Positions 25,017 through 34,235 of a DNA stretch of 38,057 nucleotides are shown here, one piece after another. A program made the translations under genes and the position numbers. Source of the DNA: Myxococcales bacterium (GTDB lineage: Bacteria; Myxococcota_A; UBA9042; GCA-2863065); NCBI GenBank assembly GCA_018780435.1, contig JADMJS010000463.1:1-38057 (forward strand), given 5' to 3'. Under the pieces are notes generated by a model. It was not told the origin of the DNA. It did no database searches and worked only from the letters and a program-made list of their open reading frames with translations. The first letter of the stretch is position 1; each line of letters begins with the position of its first letter.

Positions 25017-26263
25017 GGCAACACCTCGGGCCTCTCGATGGCGAGGAGCGTATGCGTCCGAATGTCGACCTCGATGGGCGACAACACGGGCAGTCCGCCC
25101 TCCCCGATCGCGGTCACTCGCGTCCCGTTCTGGAGGAGCACGTCGCCGGTGTCGAGCTGCGCCGGGATCCCGACGAAACGCGGCGGGATCGGCTGGCCGA
25201 GCGCGGTCAAGATGGTCGGAGCGAGATCCTGCAGGCCGGTCGGGCGCGAGACGCGCCGCGTCGGGCCAAGGCCCCAGATCATCAAGGGGATTCGTTCGTG
25301 CTCTGAACCGGGTCGGTACGTGCGGCCGAGGGAGGTCTCGAGCTCCTCCGAGATGCCGCTGTCGTGATCGGAGTAGATCGCGACGATCGTGTCCTCGAGG
25401 AGCCCGGCGCGTTCGAGCTCGCCCATGAGGAGCGCGATGACCTCGTCGGTGTAGCGGACCGAGAGCAGGTAATCCTGCAGGATTCCGCCGGTCTGCCGCC
25501 CGAGCGCGTCGCGCACGAAGGTGAACGGATGGTGGTTCGTCAGCAGCACGACGTGCGCGAAGAAGGGCTGAGCTGGCGCCCGCGCGACATGCTCCCGCAT
25601 CTTGGCCGTGGCCTGGAGCACGAGGGAACGATCGGAGACGCCCCACCCCAGGCGGTCGCTGTCGTCGAGCTCGGATTTCGAATAGCTGACGTGGTAGCCG
25701 AGACGCTGGTGGTTCTTCTGCCACCGCCAGAACTCCCCCTCGGAGCCCTCCATCGAGAAGCAGTGGTAGCCGAGGGACGCGAGCAGCTTCGGGAGCGACA
25801 GGGTCCGGGAGAGGTCACGGCGCGTGAAGATCGGCTCGTTCTGAGTCGGGACGAGGGAGGCGAGGACCAGCACGTGCGCGTCCGAACTGCGACCGACGCC
25901 GGTCTGATCGATGACGTGGTCGAAAGACCACGTGCGGTCGCGGAGCCCCTTGAAGAAGGGCATCGCCGGCTCGCCGTCGAGGGTCGCGTCGAGAGCCGCG
26001 GCGTCGACGGACTCCAACTGGAGAAAAATGACGTTCTTGGGACGAGTGCCGCCATTGGACGCACCGCCCTTCGGGAGCGCCGAAAGCGCCGCCGAGCGCC
26101 AGGCGTGTCGCGCCTCCGTAAAGGCGACGTAGGAGCTCGGATCCACGTCCGCGACGTCTTCGAAGACGCCGCGAAAGGCCTGGCTGCCAGCGTCGTAGAA
26201 GGCGTAGGCCAGAAGCCCGACCTCGCGGACCAGGTGGCCGTTGGTCCACCGGTACCCAAACAC
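25013..26263 (-). CDS. LTA-synthase-like sulfatase/phosphatase-superfamily protein (416 aa from GTG; probably longer)
   Basis: An alkaline-phosphatase-superfamily enzyme. KNVIFLQLESVDAAALD matches the LtaS/OpgB-type first metal motif (NVIxxxLES). Further motifs are GVGRSSDAHVLVLASLVP in the nucleophile region, VAIYSDHDSG (metal-binding, usually ADHG) and EHERIPLMIWGLG. Relatives transfer glycerol-phosphate to envelope polymers or hydrolyse sulfate/phosphate esters; the substrate is unknown. GTG 26263 is the first standard start in frame. However, the frame stays open upstream and encodes RGGLVSWAALLGAALWTVDWSVFGY, a good membrane segment, back to CTG 26371, which overlaps the hemB stop as CTGA. 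The true protein may therefore start there, with about 36 more residues. The downstream membrane gene overlaps by 4 nt. Confidence 0.82.
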   Translation of the reverse strand: MFGYRWTNGHLVREVGLLAYAFYDAGSQAFRGVFEDVADVDPSSYVAFTEARHAWRSAALSALPKGGASNGGTRPKNVIFLQLESVDAAALDATLDGEPAMPFFKGLRDRTWSFDHVIDQTGVGRSSDAHVLVLASLVPTQNEPIFTRRDLSRTLSLPKLLASLGYHCFSMEGSEGEFWRWQKNHQRLGYHVSYSKSELDDSDRLGWGVSDRSLVLQATAKMREHVARAPAQPFFAHVVLLTNHHPFTFVRDALGRQTGGILQDYLLSVRYTDEVIALLMGELERAGLLEDTIVAIYSDHDSGISEELETSLGRTYRPGSEHERIPLMIWGLGPTRRVSRPTGLQDLAPTILTALGQPIPPRFVGIPAQLDTGDVLLQNGTRVTAIGEGGLPVLSPIEVDIRTHTLLAIERPEVLP

Positions 26264-26367
26264 GGACCAGTCGACCGTCCAGAGCGCGGCGCCGAGGAGC
26301 GCCGCCCAGGAGACGAGGCCGCCCCGCCAGAGTCGGGCCCGGAGTGGGCCGCTTCGAAGACGGCGGA

Positions 26368-27360
26368 TCAGAGCGGGTGGTCCCGCAACCAGAGCGCCGC
26401 CTGACGAGCGAAGTAGGTGAAGATGACGTCGGCGCCCGCGCGGCGGATCCCGAGCAGGCTCTCAAGCGCCGTCTTGCGGAGGTCCAGCCAGCCGTTCTGG
26501 GCAGCGGCGTGTAGCATCGCGTACTCGCCACTCACCTGATAGGCCGCCACGGGGAGCGTGGTCGCGCTGCGCAGCGCGGCGATGACGTCGAGGTAGGCGC
26601 CAGCGGGCTTGACCATGACGATGTCGGCGCCTTCGGCTTCGTCGAGCACGAGCTCCCGCAGCGCTTCGCGGACGTTCGCCGGATCCATCTGGTAGGTCTT
26701 CTTGTCGCCTGCCTTCGGCGCCGAATCGAGCGCGTCGCGGAACGGACCGTAGAAGGCGGATGCGTACTTCGCCGTATACGCCAGGATCGAGACGTCCGTG
26801 AACCCGTCGTCGTCGAGCGCGGCCCGAAGCGCACCGACCCGGCCGTCCATCATGTCCGAGGGCGCGATGATGTCCGCGCCCGCACGCGCCTGCGAGAGCG
26901 CCTGGGCGCAGAGCGCCTTCACGGTCGGGTCATTCAGGATGCGCCCGTCATCGGAGACGAGGCCGTCGTGACCGTCGGAGTTGTAGGGGTCGAGCGCGAC
27001 GTCGGTCACGAGCATCGCGTCCGGGAAGCGGCGCTTGAGCTCCGTCAGGGTACGCGGGATGAGGCCCTTGGGGTTCCAGGCTTCTTCGGCGCCACGCGTC
27101 TTTTGCGCCTCGGGGATAGCCGGAAAGAGCGCGAAAGCACGCACCCCGACAGCGAGGCTGGCCTCGACTTCGGCATAGAGGCTGCTCGCCCCCATCCGCT
27201 TGCAGCCCGGCATCGACGCGATGGCGACGTCACCCGGCGCATCGTGGATGAAGAGCGGCGAGATGAAGTGTTCGGGCCCGATCACGGTCTCGCGAGTGAA
27301 CGCGCGGATGACGGGGCTCTTGCGATTGCGACGAGGGCGATGGACGAGGTCGAGGCTCAT
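26368..27360 (-). CDS. hemB: Delta-aminolevulinic acid dehydratase / porphobilinogen synthase (330 aa)
   Basis: It condenses two 5-aminolevulinate molecules to porphobilinogen in haem synthesis. The Schiff-base lysines are Lys198 (YTAKYASAFYGPFRDA) and Lys251 (IVMVKPAGAYLD). Family blocks ADIIAPSDMMDGR, YQVSGEYAM and SPLFIHD are intact and the length is normal. The metal region reads LVTDVALDPYNSDGHDGL, with Asp/Ala instead of the Cys triad, so it belongs to the class lacking the active-site zinc (Pseudomonas-like, Mg2+-stimulated by family analogy). The ATG at 27360 gives MSLDLVHRPRRNRKSP; the longer open frame runs into the MITE and is rejected. The stop may overlap a CTG start of the sulfatase gene. 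Confidence 0.95.
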   Translation of the reverse strand: MSLDLVHRPRRNRKSPVIRAFTRETVIGPEHFISPLFIHDAPGDVAIASMPGCKRMGASSLYAEVEASLAVGVRAFALFPAIPEAQKTRGAEEAWNPKGLIPRTLTELKRRFPDAMLVTDVALDPYNSDGHDGLVSDDGRILNDPTVKALCAQALSQARAGADIIAPSDMMDGRVGALRAALDDDGFTDVSILAYTAKYASAFYGPFRDALDSAPKAGDKKTYQMDPANVREALRELVLDEAEGADIVMVKPAGAYLDVIAALRSATTLPVAAYQVSGEYAMLHAAAQNGWLDLRKTALESLLGIRRAGADVIFTYFARQAALWLRDHPL

Positions 27361-27414
27361 GGTGAGGCGGAAGCTACTCCGCGGCGCGAACCTTGTCGAC
27401 GAATCGGAGGCTCG

Positions 27415-27592
27415 AGGAGGCTGCTGTTTTTCGGACCGAGCCGGTCGAAGCGATGTCGTACGGGAGCAAGGAGGCTGTCGAGTGACGCCCAGCGTGTACC
27501 CCTGAGTTACGTGAGGACATATCGCAGACATCTGACACCGCTCCCATGCGGCAGCGCGAAGGCCGGCGACGGGAGAAAAGCAGAAGCCTCCT
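27415..27592. mobile_element. MITE-like element, copy B (178 bp)
   Basis: It starts AGGAGGCTGCTGTTTTTC and ends GAGAAAAGCAGAAGCCTCCT; these termini are imperfect inverted repeats. It matches copy A at 19560-19735 over its whole length, in the same orientation. It fills most of the hemB-nnr gap, ending 6 nt beyond the nnr stop and 55 bp before the hemB ATG, so it must lie in a hemB leader or promoter. No transposase is inside. Confidence 0.75.
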
Positions 27593-27598
27593 GGCGCC

Positions 27599-29212
27599 CT
27601 ACCCCGGCCCGGTCTCGCCCCGGAGCACCCGGCCAAGGCGGGCGATCAGGTCGGAGGCGATGAGGGACTCTTCCCCGACGTCGGCGGCGGCGAGATCGCC
27701 GGCCGTGGCGTGGGCCCAGGTCGCGATTCGAACCGCGTCGAAGGGATCGGGCTCGTGGTGGAGCGAACACGCGATCATGCCGGCGAGGACGTCGCCCGTC
27801 CCGGCGGTCGCCATACCCGGGTTGCCGCGGGTGCAGACGGCGATACGCCCTTCGGGTTCGCCCACCAAGGTCGCCGCGCCCTTGAGCACCACGATGGCCA
27901 TGGACGCGTGAATGAGGGCGTCGAGTGCGCCGAAGCGGTCGTCCGCGATGTCGGCGGTCGTGCGACCGAGGAGGCGCGCCGCTTCGCCCGGGTGAGGCGT
28001 CAAGACCAGCGGCCTCGCTCTCGTGGCGAGCATCGCGGGGTGCGCCGCCAAGACGGTGAGCGCGCCCGCGTCGAGTACGACGGGGAGGTCGCTCCGTGAC
28101 AACGCGAGCGCGACGAGCGCGACCCCGACGGGCCCGGTGGGCATGCCCGGGCCGATGACGACGGAGTCGGCAGCCACGATGAGGCGCGCCATCACATCGT
28201 CGCGCAGGCCGACGTCGTCGTAGCCGGCCTCTACCATGAGCTCCGGCTGTAGCCCTTCAAGGCGGCCTTGGCAGTCGGCGTGGGTGGCGATGGTGACGAG
28301 GCCGGCGCCGAAGCGCAGCGCGGCGGCGCCGGCGAGCAGCACGGCCCCGCCTTTGCCAGGGGCGCCGCCGATGACCAGCACGTGGCCCATCTGGCCCTTG
28401 TGGCAGTCGGCGGGCCGGCGGGCGCGCAAGGCGCCGCCGAGGTCGTCGATCAGCGCCACGCGGGGACCGAGGTGATCGATGACGGCGTCGGGGATCCCGA
28501 TGTCGGCGACGATGAGGCGTCCGGCATAGTTGGCGCCGGGATGGACCACGAGGCCGCGCTTCGGGGCGGCCATGGTCACGGTGACGGTCGCGTGAACCGG
28601 CTCGCCGAGCCCTTGGCCCGTGGTCGCGTCGAGCCCGCTCGGGATGTCGACGGCGACGATGGGGGCGCCTTGCCGGTTCAAGAGCGCGATGAGCTCGGCG
28701 GCGAGCCCCGAGACGGGGCGGTCGAGACCGACGCCGAAGAGCGCGTCGACGAGGACCGTGGCCGTCTCGATCGCCGTCTCCACCGACGCCTCGATGGCGT
28801 CCGACGGCGACGGATGGGGCGCAGCGACCTCGAGGACCGTGACCCCGAGCACCTGCGCCATGTCGAGCTGCGCGCGTACCTCGGGCCGTAGCCCCTCCTT
28901 CGTGCCCAGGAGGACGCAGGTGACGCGAACGCCTCGTAGCCACAGGTGGCGGGCCGCCGCGAAGCCGTCGGAGCCGTTGTTCCCGCGCCCGCAGACGATG
29001 GCCACGAGGCCGGGGCTGTCGCCTTCGACCTGCAGGAGCTCGAAGGTCGCGTCCGCCACGGCGCGGCCGGCGTTCTCGACGAGCACCAGCGCCGGGATGC
29101 CCGCTTCTTCGATGGTGAGGCGGTCGGCCTCGCGCATCTCGTCGGCGGTGACGACGGGGGTGGCCGTACGGCGTGCGATCGGCTCGAGGTGGACCCCGCG
29201 GCGTACGCTCAT
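27599..29212 (-). CDS. nnr: Bifunctional NAD(P)H-hydrate repair enzyme (epimerase + ADP-dependent dehydratase), 537 aa
   Basis: It repairs hydrated NADH and NADPH. Residues 1 to about 220 are the YjeF-N epimerase: [55 protein letters not shown] and [12 protein letters not shown]. Residues about 225-525 are the YjeF-C/ribokinase-like dehydratase: [57 protein letters not shown] and [18 protein letters not shown] with the catalytic-region Asp. The usual DADAL-type block here reads DAGAL. Its ATG 29212 overlaps the glmM TGA (ATGA), so it is translationally coupled to glmM. The protein stops 6 bp short of a MITE-like element. Confidence 0.93.
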   Translation of the reverse strand: MSVRRGVHLEPIARRTATPVVTADEMREADRLTIEEAGIPALVLVENAGRAVADATFELLQVEGDSPGLVAIVCGRGNNGSDGFAAARHLWLRGVRVTCVLLGTKEGLRPEVRAQLDMAQVLGVTVLEVAAPHPSPSDAIEASVETAIETATVLVDALFGVGLDRPVSGLAAELIALLNRQGAPIVAVDIPSGLDATTGQGLGEPVHATVTVTMAAPKRGLVVHPGANYAGRLIVADIGIPDAVIDHLGPRVALIDDLGGALRARRPADCHKGQMGHVLVIGGAPGKGGAVLLAGAAALRFGAGLVTIATHADCQGRLEGLQPELMVEAGYDDVGLRDDVMARLIVAADSVVIGPGMPTGPVGVALVALALSRSDLPVVLDAGALTVLAAHPAMLATRARPLVLTPHPGEAARLLGRTTADIADDRFGALDALIHASMAIVVLKGAATLVGEPEGRIAVCTRGNPGMATAGTGDVLAGMIACSLHHEPDPFDAVRIATWAHATAGDLAAADVGEESLIASDLIARLGRVLRGETGPG

Positions 29213-30567
29213 GAACGCGCGATCTCCCGCTCGATGACGGCCGCGATGGCGCGGGCGTGGCCCTCGATGACCTCGGCGTTCACGCCTTCGAGCATGACGC
29301 GACACTTCGGCTCGGTGCCGGAGTAACGCACGAGGACGCGGCCGTCGTCGCCGAGCTGCCGCTCCACGTCGGCGATGATGCGCCCCACCGCCGGGAGCGA
29401 GTCGAGCGGGGGCTTCTTCGGGACGGCGAAGTTCACGATGACTTGAGGGACACGCTCCATCACGCGCGCGACCTCAGAGAGAGGCCGGCCCTGGCGGAGC
29501 ATGACGGTGATGGCCTTGAGCGCCGCGACGACGCCGTCACCCGTCGACGTGTGGTCGAGGAAGATGAGGTGCCCGGACTGCTCGCCGCCGACGTTGAAGC
29601 CGCCGGCCCGCATGGCCTGAACGACGTAGCGGTCGCCGACGGCGGCGCGTTCGAGGCGCACGCCTTCGGCCTTCAAGGCCCGCTCGAGCCCGAGGTTGCT
29701 CATGACGGTGGCGACGACCGTGTCTTTCTTCAGTGTGCCCGACCGCTTCATGTCGAGCGCCGTGAGGGCGAGGAGCGCGTCACCGTCGACGACATTGCCC
29801 TTCTCGTCCGCGATGATGACGCGGTCGGCGTCGCCGTCGAGGGCGATACCCAGGTCGGCACCGTAGACGCGAATGGCCTCGATCATGCGCTCGGGGTGGA
29901 GCGCACCGTAGCCCGCGTTGATGTTGATGCCGTCGGGCTTGACGGCGATGGGGATGACCTCGGCGCCGAGCTCCTCGAAGACCGCGGGCGCCACGCGATA
30001 CGCGGCGCCGTGGGCGCAATCGACCACGATCTTGAGGCCGCTGAGGTCGAGGTCGGCCGGGAGGGCCGACTTCAGGAACACGACGTAGCGTGCCCACGCT
30101 TCCTCGATGCGGTGCGCCTTGCCGAGCCGAGCGCGCCGCTCGCCCCCCGCCGCGAAGGAGTCCTCGGCCACGTGCTTCTCGAGCAAGGCCTCGTCAACGT
30201 CCGGGAGCTTGAAGCCGTCGCGTCCGAAGATCTTGATCCCGTTGTCGTAGAAGGGATTGTGCGACGCCGAGATCACGACACCCGCGTCGGCGCGCATGCT
30301 GGTCGTGATGAACGCGACGCCCGGGGTCGGGAGCGGTCCGCAGAGCCAGACGTCGGCGCCCATCGAGCAGATCCCGGCCGCGAGCGCTTGCTCGAAGACG
30401 TAGCCCGAGAGGCGGGTGTCTTTCCCGATAACGATGCGGGCCCGCCCGCCTTCGACGCCCGACGAGAAGCGCGCGGCCAGCGCTCGCCCGAGCTTCAGCG
30501 CCATGTCGGGCGTCATCGGGGGGACGTTGGCTTCGCCGCGAATGCCGTCGGTTCCAAACAGCTTCAT
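29209..30567 (-). CDS. glmM: Phosphoglucosamine mutase (452 aa)
   Basis: It interconverts glucosamine-6-P and glucosamine-1-P, the step before GlmU in UDP-GlcNAc synthesis for peptidoglycan and LPS. All signatures are present: [14 protein letters not shown], phosphoserine loop [14 protein letters not shown] (Ser102), metal loop DGDADR (Asp244, 246, 248), sugar-binding [19 protein letters not shown] and phosphate-binding [12 protein letters not shown]. Length is normal. The start ATG has AAAGG some 10 nt upstream. It follows maf by 57 bp and overlaps nnr by 4 nt, so it sits in a likely long operon. Confidence 0.96.
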   Translation of the reverse strand: MKLFGTDGIRGEANVPPMTPDMALKLGRALAARFSSGVEGGRARIVIGKDTRLSGYVFEQALAAGICSMGADVWLCGPLPTPGVAFITTSMRADAGVVISASHNPFYDNGIKIFGRDGFKLPDVDEALLEKHVAEDSFAAGGERRARLGKAHRIEEAWARYVVFLKSALPADLDLSGLKIVVDCAHGAAYRVAPAVFEELGAEVIPIAVKPDGININAGYGALHPERMIEAIRVYGADLGIALDGDADRVIIADEKGNVVDGDALLALTALDMKRSGTLKKDTVVATVMSNLGLERALKAEGVRLERAAVGDRYVVQAMRAGGFNVGGEQSGHLIFLDHTSTGDGVVAALKAITVMLRQGRPLSEVARVMERVPQVIVNFAVPKKPPLDSLPAVGRIIADVERQLGDDGRVLVRYSGTEPKCRVMLEGVNAEVIEGHARAIAAVIEREIARS

Positions 30568-30624
30568 AATTTCAGCGCCTTTCGGTCAGAGTGACGATGG
30601 GGAGCGGCTGCAGACGTCATCGGC

Positions 30625-31239
30625 TCAGGTGGAGCGCGACTGGGTCCCGAGGACGTTCACCCCGAGCTCAGCGAGGAGCCGGGTGACGGCGATCAGCGGC
30701 AATCCGGTGATGGCAGTGAAGTCGTTTCCTTCGATGCGCGACATCAGCGTGATGCCGAGCGACTCGATTTTGCACGCGCCGAGACAGTCCGTAGGGTTGT
30801 CCTTGGCGATGTAGTCGGCGATCTCGGCGTCGGTGAGATCGCGGAAGGTCAGGCTATGTATGTCGAGGTGGTCGAGGCGCCGGCCCGTGCGAGTATCGAT
30901 GAGCACAACACCGGTGATGAGCTCGTGGGTACGGCCTGCGAGGCGTCGAAGCTGGGCGGCGGCGTTCTCCGGTGTCTCCGGCTTGGTCTGTAGCTCCCCA
31001 TCGACACTGGCCGTCTGATCCGAGCCGATGATGATGGCGTCCGGTTCCAGCGCCGCGACCGAGGCGGCCTTTTGCCAGGCGAGCTCGAGCGCCAGCTCCC
31101 GCGCCGGGAGCACGACCGCCCGCTCGTCGACGCCGATCGGGGCTCGCACGTCGAAGGGGATATGAAGTCGTGAGAGGAGCTCGTGCCGGTAACGCGACGT
31201 GGACGCGAGCACGATGCGGCGAAAAGCGGTCCCTCTCAT
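30625..31239 (-). CDS. maf: Maf-family nucleotide pyrophosphatase, YceF-like (204 aa)
   Basis: It hydrolyses non-canonical or modified NTPs as a housecleaning enzyme. The N-terminal IVLASTSRYRHELL is the substrate loop, GSDQTASVDGE carries the catalytic Asp74, then TKPETPENAAAQLRRLAGRTHELITG, and DCLGACKIESLGITLMSRIEGNDFTAITGLPLIA is closest to the YceF (7-methyl-GTP) branch rather than the dTTP/UTP branch (YhdE-like). The start is placed at ATG 31239 because it overlaps the TGA of the upstream sulfatase gene (ATGA); an in-frame ATG 18 nt earlier would add six residues inside that gene. glmM follows after 57 bp. Confidence 0.93.
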   Translation of the reverse strand: MRGTAFRRIVLASTSRYRHELLSRLHIPFDVRAPIGVDERAVVLPARELALELAWQKAASVAALEPDAIIIGSDQTASVDGELQTKPETPENAAAQLRRLAGRTHELITGVVLIDTRTGRRLDHLDIHSLTFRDLTDAEIADYIAKDNPTDCLGACKIESLGITLMSRIEGNDFTAITGLPLIAVTRLLAELGVNVLGTQSRST

Positions 31240-34166
31240 TTGTTCGTGTAGCCCCATTCCTTCATCATGTCGCGCACTTCCTCGTCGATGTCGTCGGCGG
31301 ACTCGGCGTCGTTACCGGTGAGCGCGCCGGCCCCGGAGTCGGCCCAGACGTAGATGCCGGCCGAGATCGAGTCGAGCATGACCGGCACGACCGGTGACTC
31401 GAAGGCGCCGAGCCCCGTCACGTCGAAGCGGGGCCCATCGAGCAAACACAGTCCGTAAGGGCCAATGTAGAAGCGGCCTTGGTCGAGCGTCTCGGAGACA
31501 CCACCGTCACCCGTGTGATCGAGCGACCACGCGAGCGACGCGCCGGCCGTGACGCCAATCCGGACCTGATCGCCGCCGCTCGCGTTCACCTGAAGCGCTT
31601 CACAGGGGGCACCCGCTGCACACCCAGGGTCGAAGACGACGCCCGTCGCGCCTTTGGTCCGCTCGAGCCCGTGGAGACCCGGGTGGGACTCGAGGCGGCC
31701 GCGGAAGACGCCCTTGCCGTGAAAATGGACCGTGAGCCAGACGACCGCCGAAGCGCTAGGGGCGGCGGGGGCCGGCGCGCTGGGGCCCGCCGCAGCCGGA
31801 GCAGCCACCTCGTGCCCAGGAGCCGGGACCGTCGCGGCCGGCGAGGCTCCTTCGGGCGCGGGCGCTTCCGGGGACGCCCCCGCGGACGCGACGGGCTCTG
31901 CGTCGGCGGCGAGGGTCTCCGGTGAGGCGATGGTGTCCCCGCGACGCGCCGCGAGCGCCTCACGGGCCTTTCGGTATTCCCCTCGCATGGCGTCGAGCGT
32001 CGTCTTGCACTCGCCGTCGCAGGCGAGCGCCAAATTGGTCAGCTCATGCGGATCTTGGACCAGATCGTAGAGCTCCTCTCGCCCACGACGCCGGTCGTAG
32101 AGGGACTTCGACGAGAACTCGATGCGCTCGGTCGCGTCGTGGATGATGTACTTCTTGTCCTGAAAACGCAGCGATGACGCGAGGCGCGCTTCACCGAGGA
32201 TCGGGATCTCCGGGAGGGGTGGGCCACCGAGCACGGTCTTCGAGTGGTCCCGCCCGAGCAGACGGTCGTCGAGCGGCATGCCGAGGAGCCCGAGCAATGT
32301 CGGAGCGAGATCGAGCTGGCTGACGGGCACGTCCGAGCGGCCGCCGGGCGTGATGCGCCCCGGCCATCGGAACGCCAGCGGGACGTGGATCTCTTCATCA
32401 TAGAGTGTCTTGCCGTGGTTGTGGAGGCAGTTCGAGTCCCAGTTGTCGGCGTAACACTGGTGGCGCTCGTCCATGATCTCGCCGTGGTCGGCGGTGAGGA
32501 CGACGAGTGTGTCGTCCGCCAGCCCGAGCGCGTCGAGGTGGGCGAGGAGCCGGGCGATATGGTCGTCCGTGTGCACAATCTCGGCGAGATAGGGGACGGA
32601 GAAGCCGGTGTCGGCGCCGAGGAGCGGGAGCAGCCGCTCTGTCGCCGACTTCGGCGGGAGGTAGGGCAAGTGCGGGCCGTTGTAGTTCACCATCAGGAAC
32701 CAACGCCGGTCTTTGTTGGCGGTGAGCCACGAGAGCGCGCTCTCCGTAATCCACTCGGTGTCGCTCGTGCCGTGCCGGTGGTCGACGACGGCGTCGAAGC
32801 CGACATCGACGCTCACGTCCATGTTGCCGAAGAGAAAGAGGTTATTGGCGATGGCGGCGGTACGGTAGCCGCGAGCCGCGAGGAGCTGCGTAATGAGCGG
32901 GGGCCGCCGTTCGTAGTACTCGGCTTTGACGGCCGGCGGGTAGTTCCACCGCGTGAGGTGCCACGCGCCATAGGTCGGGAGCTGCCCGGCGAGGAACGCG
33001 TAGGTGGAGAGACGCGTCTGATTGCCGACCGAGAAGGCCTTGGAGAACTCGAAGCCGGCCCCGACGAAGGTCTCCATCGTGGGGAAGAGTCTCGGGAGGA
33101 CTTTCCGGGTCTCACGGCTATGTCCAATTGTGTCGGCCCGTTGTGCATCGACGACCAGCAGGAGCACGTTGGGCGGGTCGTCACTGCCGGAGGCGGCCGA
33201 CGTCGCGCCGGCGTCTCGGGTCACGATAGACGGCGTGGTGAAGAAGCCGGTGTACCGGTAGCCGCGCTCGCCCTCCGGGACGGCGAGCGACAGTTGGAGC
33301 GTGACCTCGCGCCCGGCCCACGCGGCGAGGTCGACGTGAACCGGGTTCCAGGCCTTCATCTTGTGGACGGGGCCGGCCTCGAAGGCCTGCCGAAAGAGGC
33401 CCAACGGGGCGGCAGCCGACTCGCCCGGCGGCGCCACTGGGGTCACCGTCAGGGCGACCGTGACTGGGCCGTTGCTCGACACGCGAGTGCCGATAGCGAC
33501 ATCGGTGGTGAAGGCGCCTCGTGCCGGGACCGTGAACGTCCACGACGCCGTCGCAGGCGCGGGCAAGGTCAACGCCGAACGCAGGGACCACTCATGGCGG
33601 TCGCCGTTCGTCCAGACGACACGGCGGTTGAAGCGCCCTGCCCCACGCGGGACCCACGGGTTGGCGAAGCTGCGCTTGCCCTCCGGGAGCACCTCGAAGC
33701 TCTCGGGATCCCCGTCGAAGTGGGGCGAGCTCACGTTCGTCGGTTGGAAGGTGTCGAGGAGCGAGATGACGACGGTCTCACGCTGCGGAATGTCGTCGAG
33801 GGCGCGTGGGGGTGGCTCGTTCGAGGGCCCGGGGATCGGGCCGGGGCCTTCCCGCGGTGGACCGGCTGGCGATGTCACGGACGGTCTCGGGACCGGTGAT
33901 GCGGGCGCGGGCGTGGCCTGCGCTGGACGCGCCCGGCCGGACGACGGCGCCGGGACGGCGGTTGCGTTCGCACCGACCATGGGGGAGCCCGCGGTCGCCA
34001 GCGCCGCCCTGACGACACGCTTTGGCGGAGGGTTTTCGCCGCTGTCGACGAGGGCGCAGCCCAGGGTGAGGCCGAGAGCAATGGCGGCACTGACGGCGTG
34101 AGGCTGCCATAGGCGAGCGCCTACGCGCGTCGCGTCCGTGCACTGAGCTTTGCGTGCCGAAAACAC
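31236..34166 (-). CDS. Sulfatase-fold lipoprotein with Pro/Ala linkers and extra C-terminal domain (976 aa)
   Basis: GTG start; the signal sequence QPHAVSAAIALGLTLGC ends in a plausible lipobox. A Pro/Ala-rich linker follows (about 45-125), a beta-sandwich-like region (about 130-325), then the sulfatase domain (about 328-760): NVLLLVVDAQRADTIG, VVLTADHGEIMDE (about 556), HNHGKTLYDEEIHVPLAF and RREELYDLVQDPHELTNLA. The expected formylglycine motif (Cys/Ser-x-Pro-x-Arg) is absent; the equivalent site reads SVGNQTRLSTYAFLAG (about 379), so it is either a phosphatase/transferase-like member with Thr or Ser as nucleophile, or inactive. A second A/P/S-rich linker (about 785-850) leads to a C-terminal beta domain. 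It overlaps maf by 4 nt and follows the pentapeptide gene by 69 bp. The substrate is unknown. Confidence 0.85.
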   Translation of the reverse strand: MFSARKAQCTDATRVGARLWQPHAVSAAIALGLTLGCALVDSGENPPPKRVVRAALATAGSPMVGANATAVPAPSSGRARPAQATPAPASPVPRPSVTSPAGPPREGPGPIPGPSNEPPPRALDDIPQRETVVISLLDTFQPTNVSSPHFDGDPESFEVLPEGKRSFANPWVPRGAGRFNRRVVWTNGDRHEWSLRSALTLPAPATASWTFTVPARGAFTTDVAIGTRVSSNGPVTVALTVTPVAPPGESAAAPLGLFRQAFEAGPVHKMKAWNPVHVDLAAWAGREVTLQLSLAVPEGERGYRYTGFFTTPSIVTRDAGATSAASGSDDPPNVLLLVVDAQRADTIGHSRETRKVLPRLFPTMETFVGAGFEFSKAFSVGNQTRLSTYAFLAGQLPTYGAWHLTRWNYPPAVKAEYYERRPPLITQLLAARGYRTAAIANNLFLFGNMDVSVDVGFDAVVDHRHGTSDTEWITESALSWLTANKDRRWFLMVNYNGPHLPYLPPKSATERLLPLLGADTGFSVPYLAEIVHTDDHIARLLAHLDALGLADDTLVVLTADHGEIMDERHQCYADNWDSNCLHNHGKTLYDEEIHVPLAFRWPGRITPGGRSDVPVSQLDLAPTLLGLLGMPLDDRLLGRDHSKTVLGGPPLPEIPILGEARLASSLRFQDKKYIIHDATERIEFSSKSLYDRRRGREELYDLVQDPHELTNLALACDGECKTTLDAMRGEYRKAREALAARRGDTIASPETLAADAEPVASAGASPEAPAPEGASPAATVPAPGHEVAAPAAAGPSAPAPAAPSASAVVWLTVHFHGKGVFRGRLESHPGLHGLERTKGATGVVFDPGCAAGAPCEALQVNASGGDQVRIGVTAGASLAWSLDHTGDGGVSETLDQGRFYIGPYGLCLLDGPRFDVTGLGAFESPVVPVMLDSISAGIYVWADSGAGALTGNDAESADDIDEEVRDMMKEWGYTNK

Positions 34167-34235
34167 GGGCCGGTTGTATCGGATGGCGGGCGCTCCTCCA
34201 AGACTTGCGTGGCGCAGCGGCGGGAGAAGGCGACG

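Noticed and set aside
25017..25724. N-terminal extension of the membrane protein frame
   Set aside because: It is an Arg/Pro/Ala-rich out-of-frame shadow of the sulfatase gene; the GTGA overlap start gives a signal peptide.
27361..27636. N-terminal extension of hemB
   Set aside because: It runs through the MITE-like element and into nnr; the same element is translated similarly at the other copy, so it is repeat sequence, not protein.
32244..33899. 551-codon plus-strand open frame opposite the sulfatase lipoprotein gene
   Set aside because: Composition is typical of antisense GC-rich shadow (Arg/Glu/Val-rich), with no motif, while the minus strand carries sulfatase motifs.
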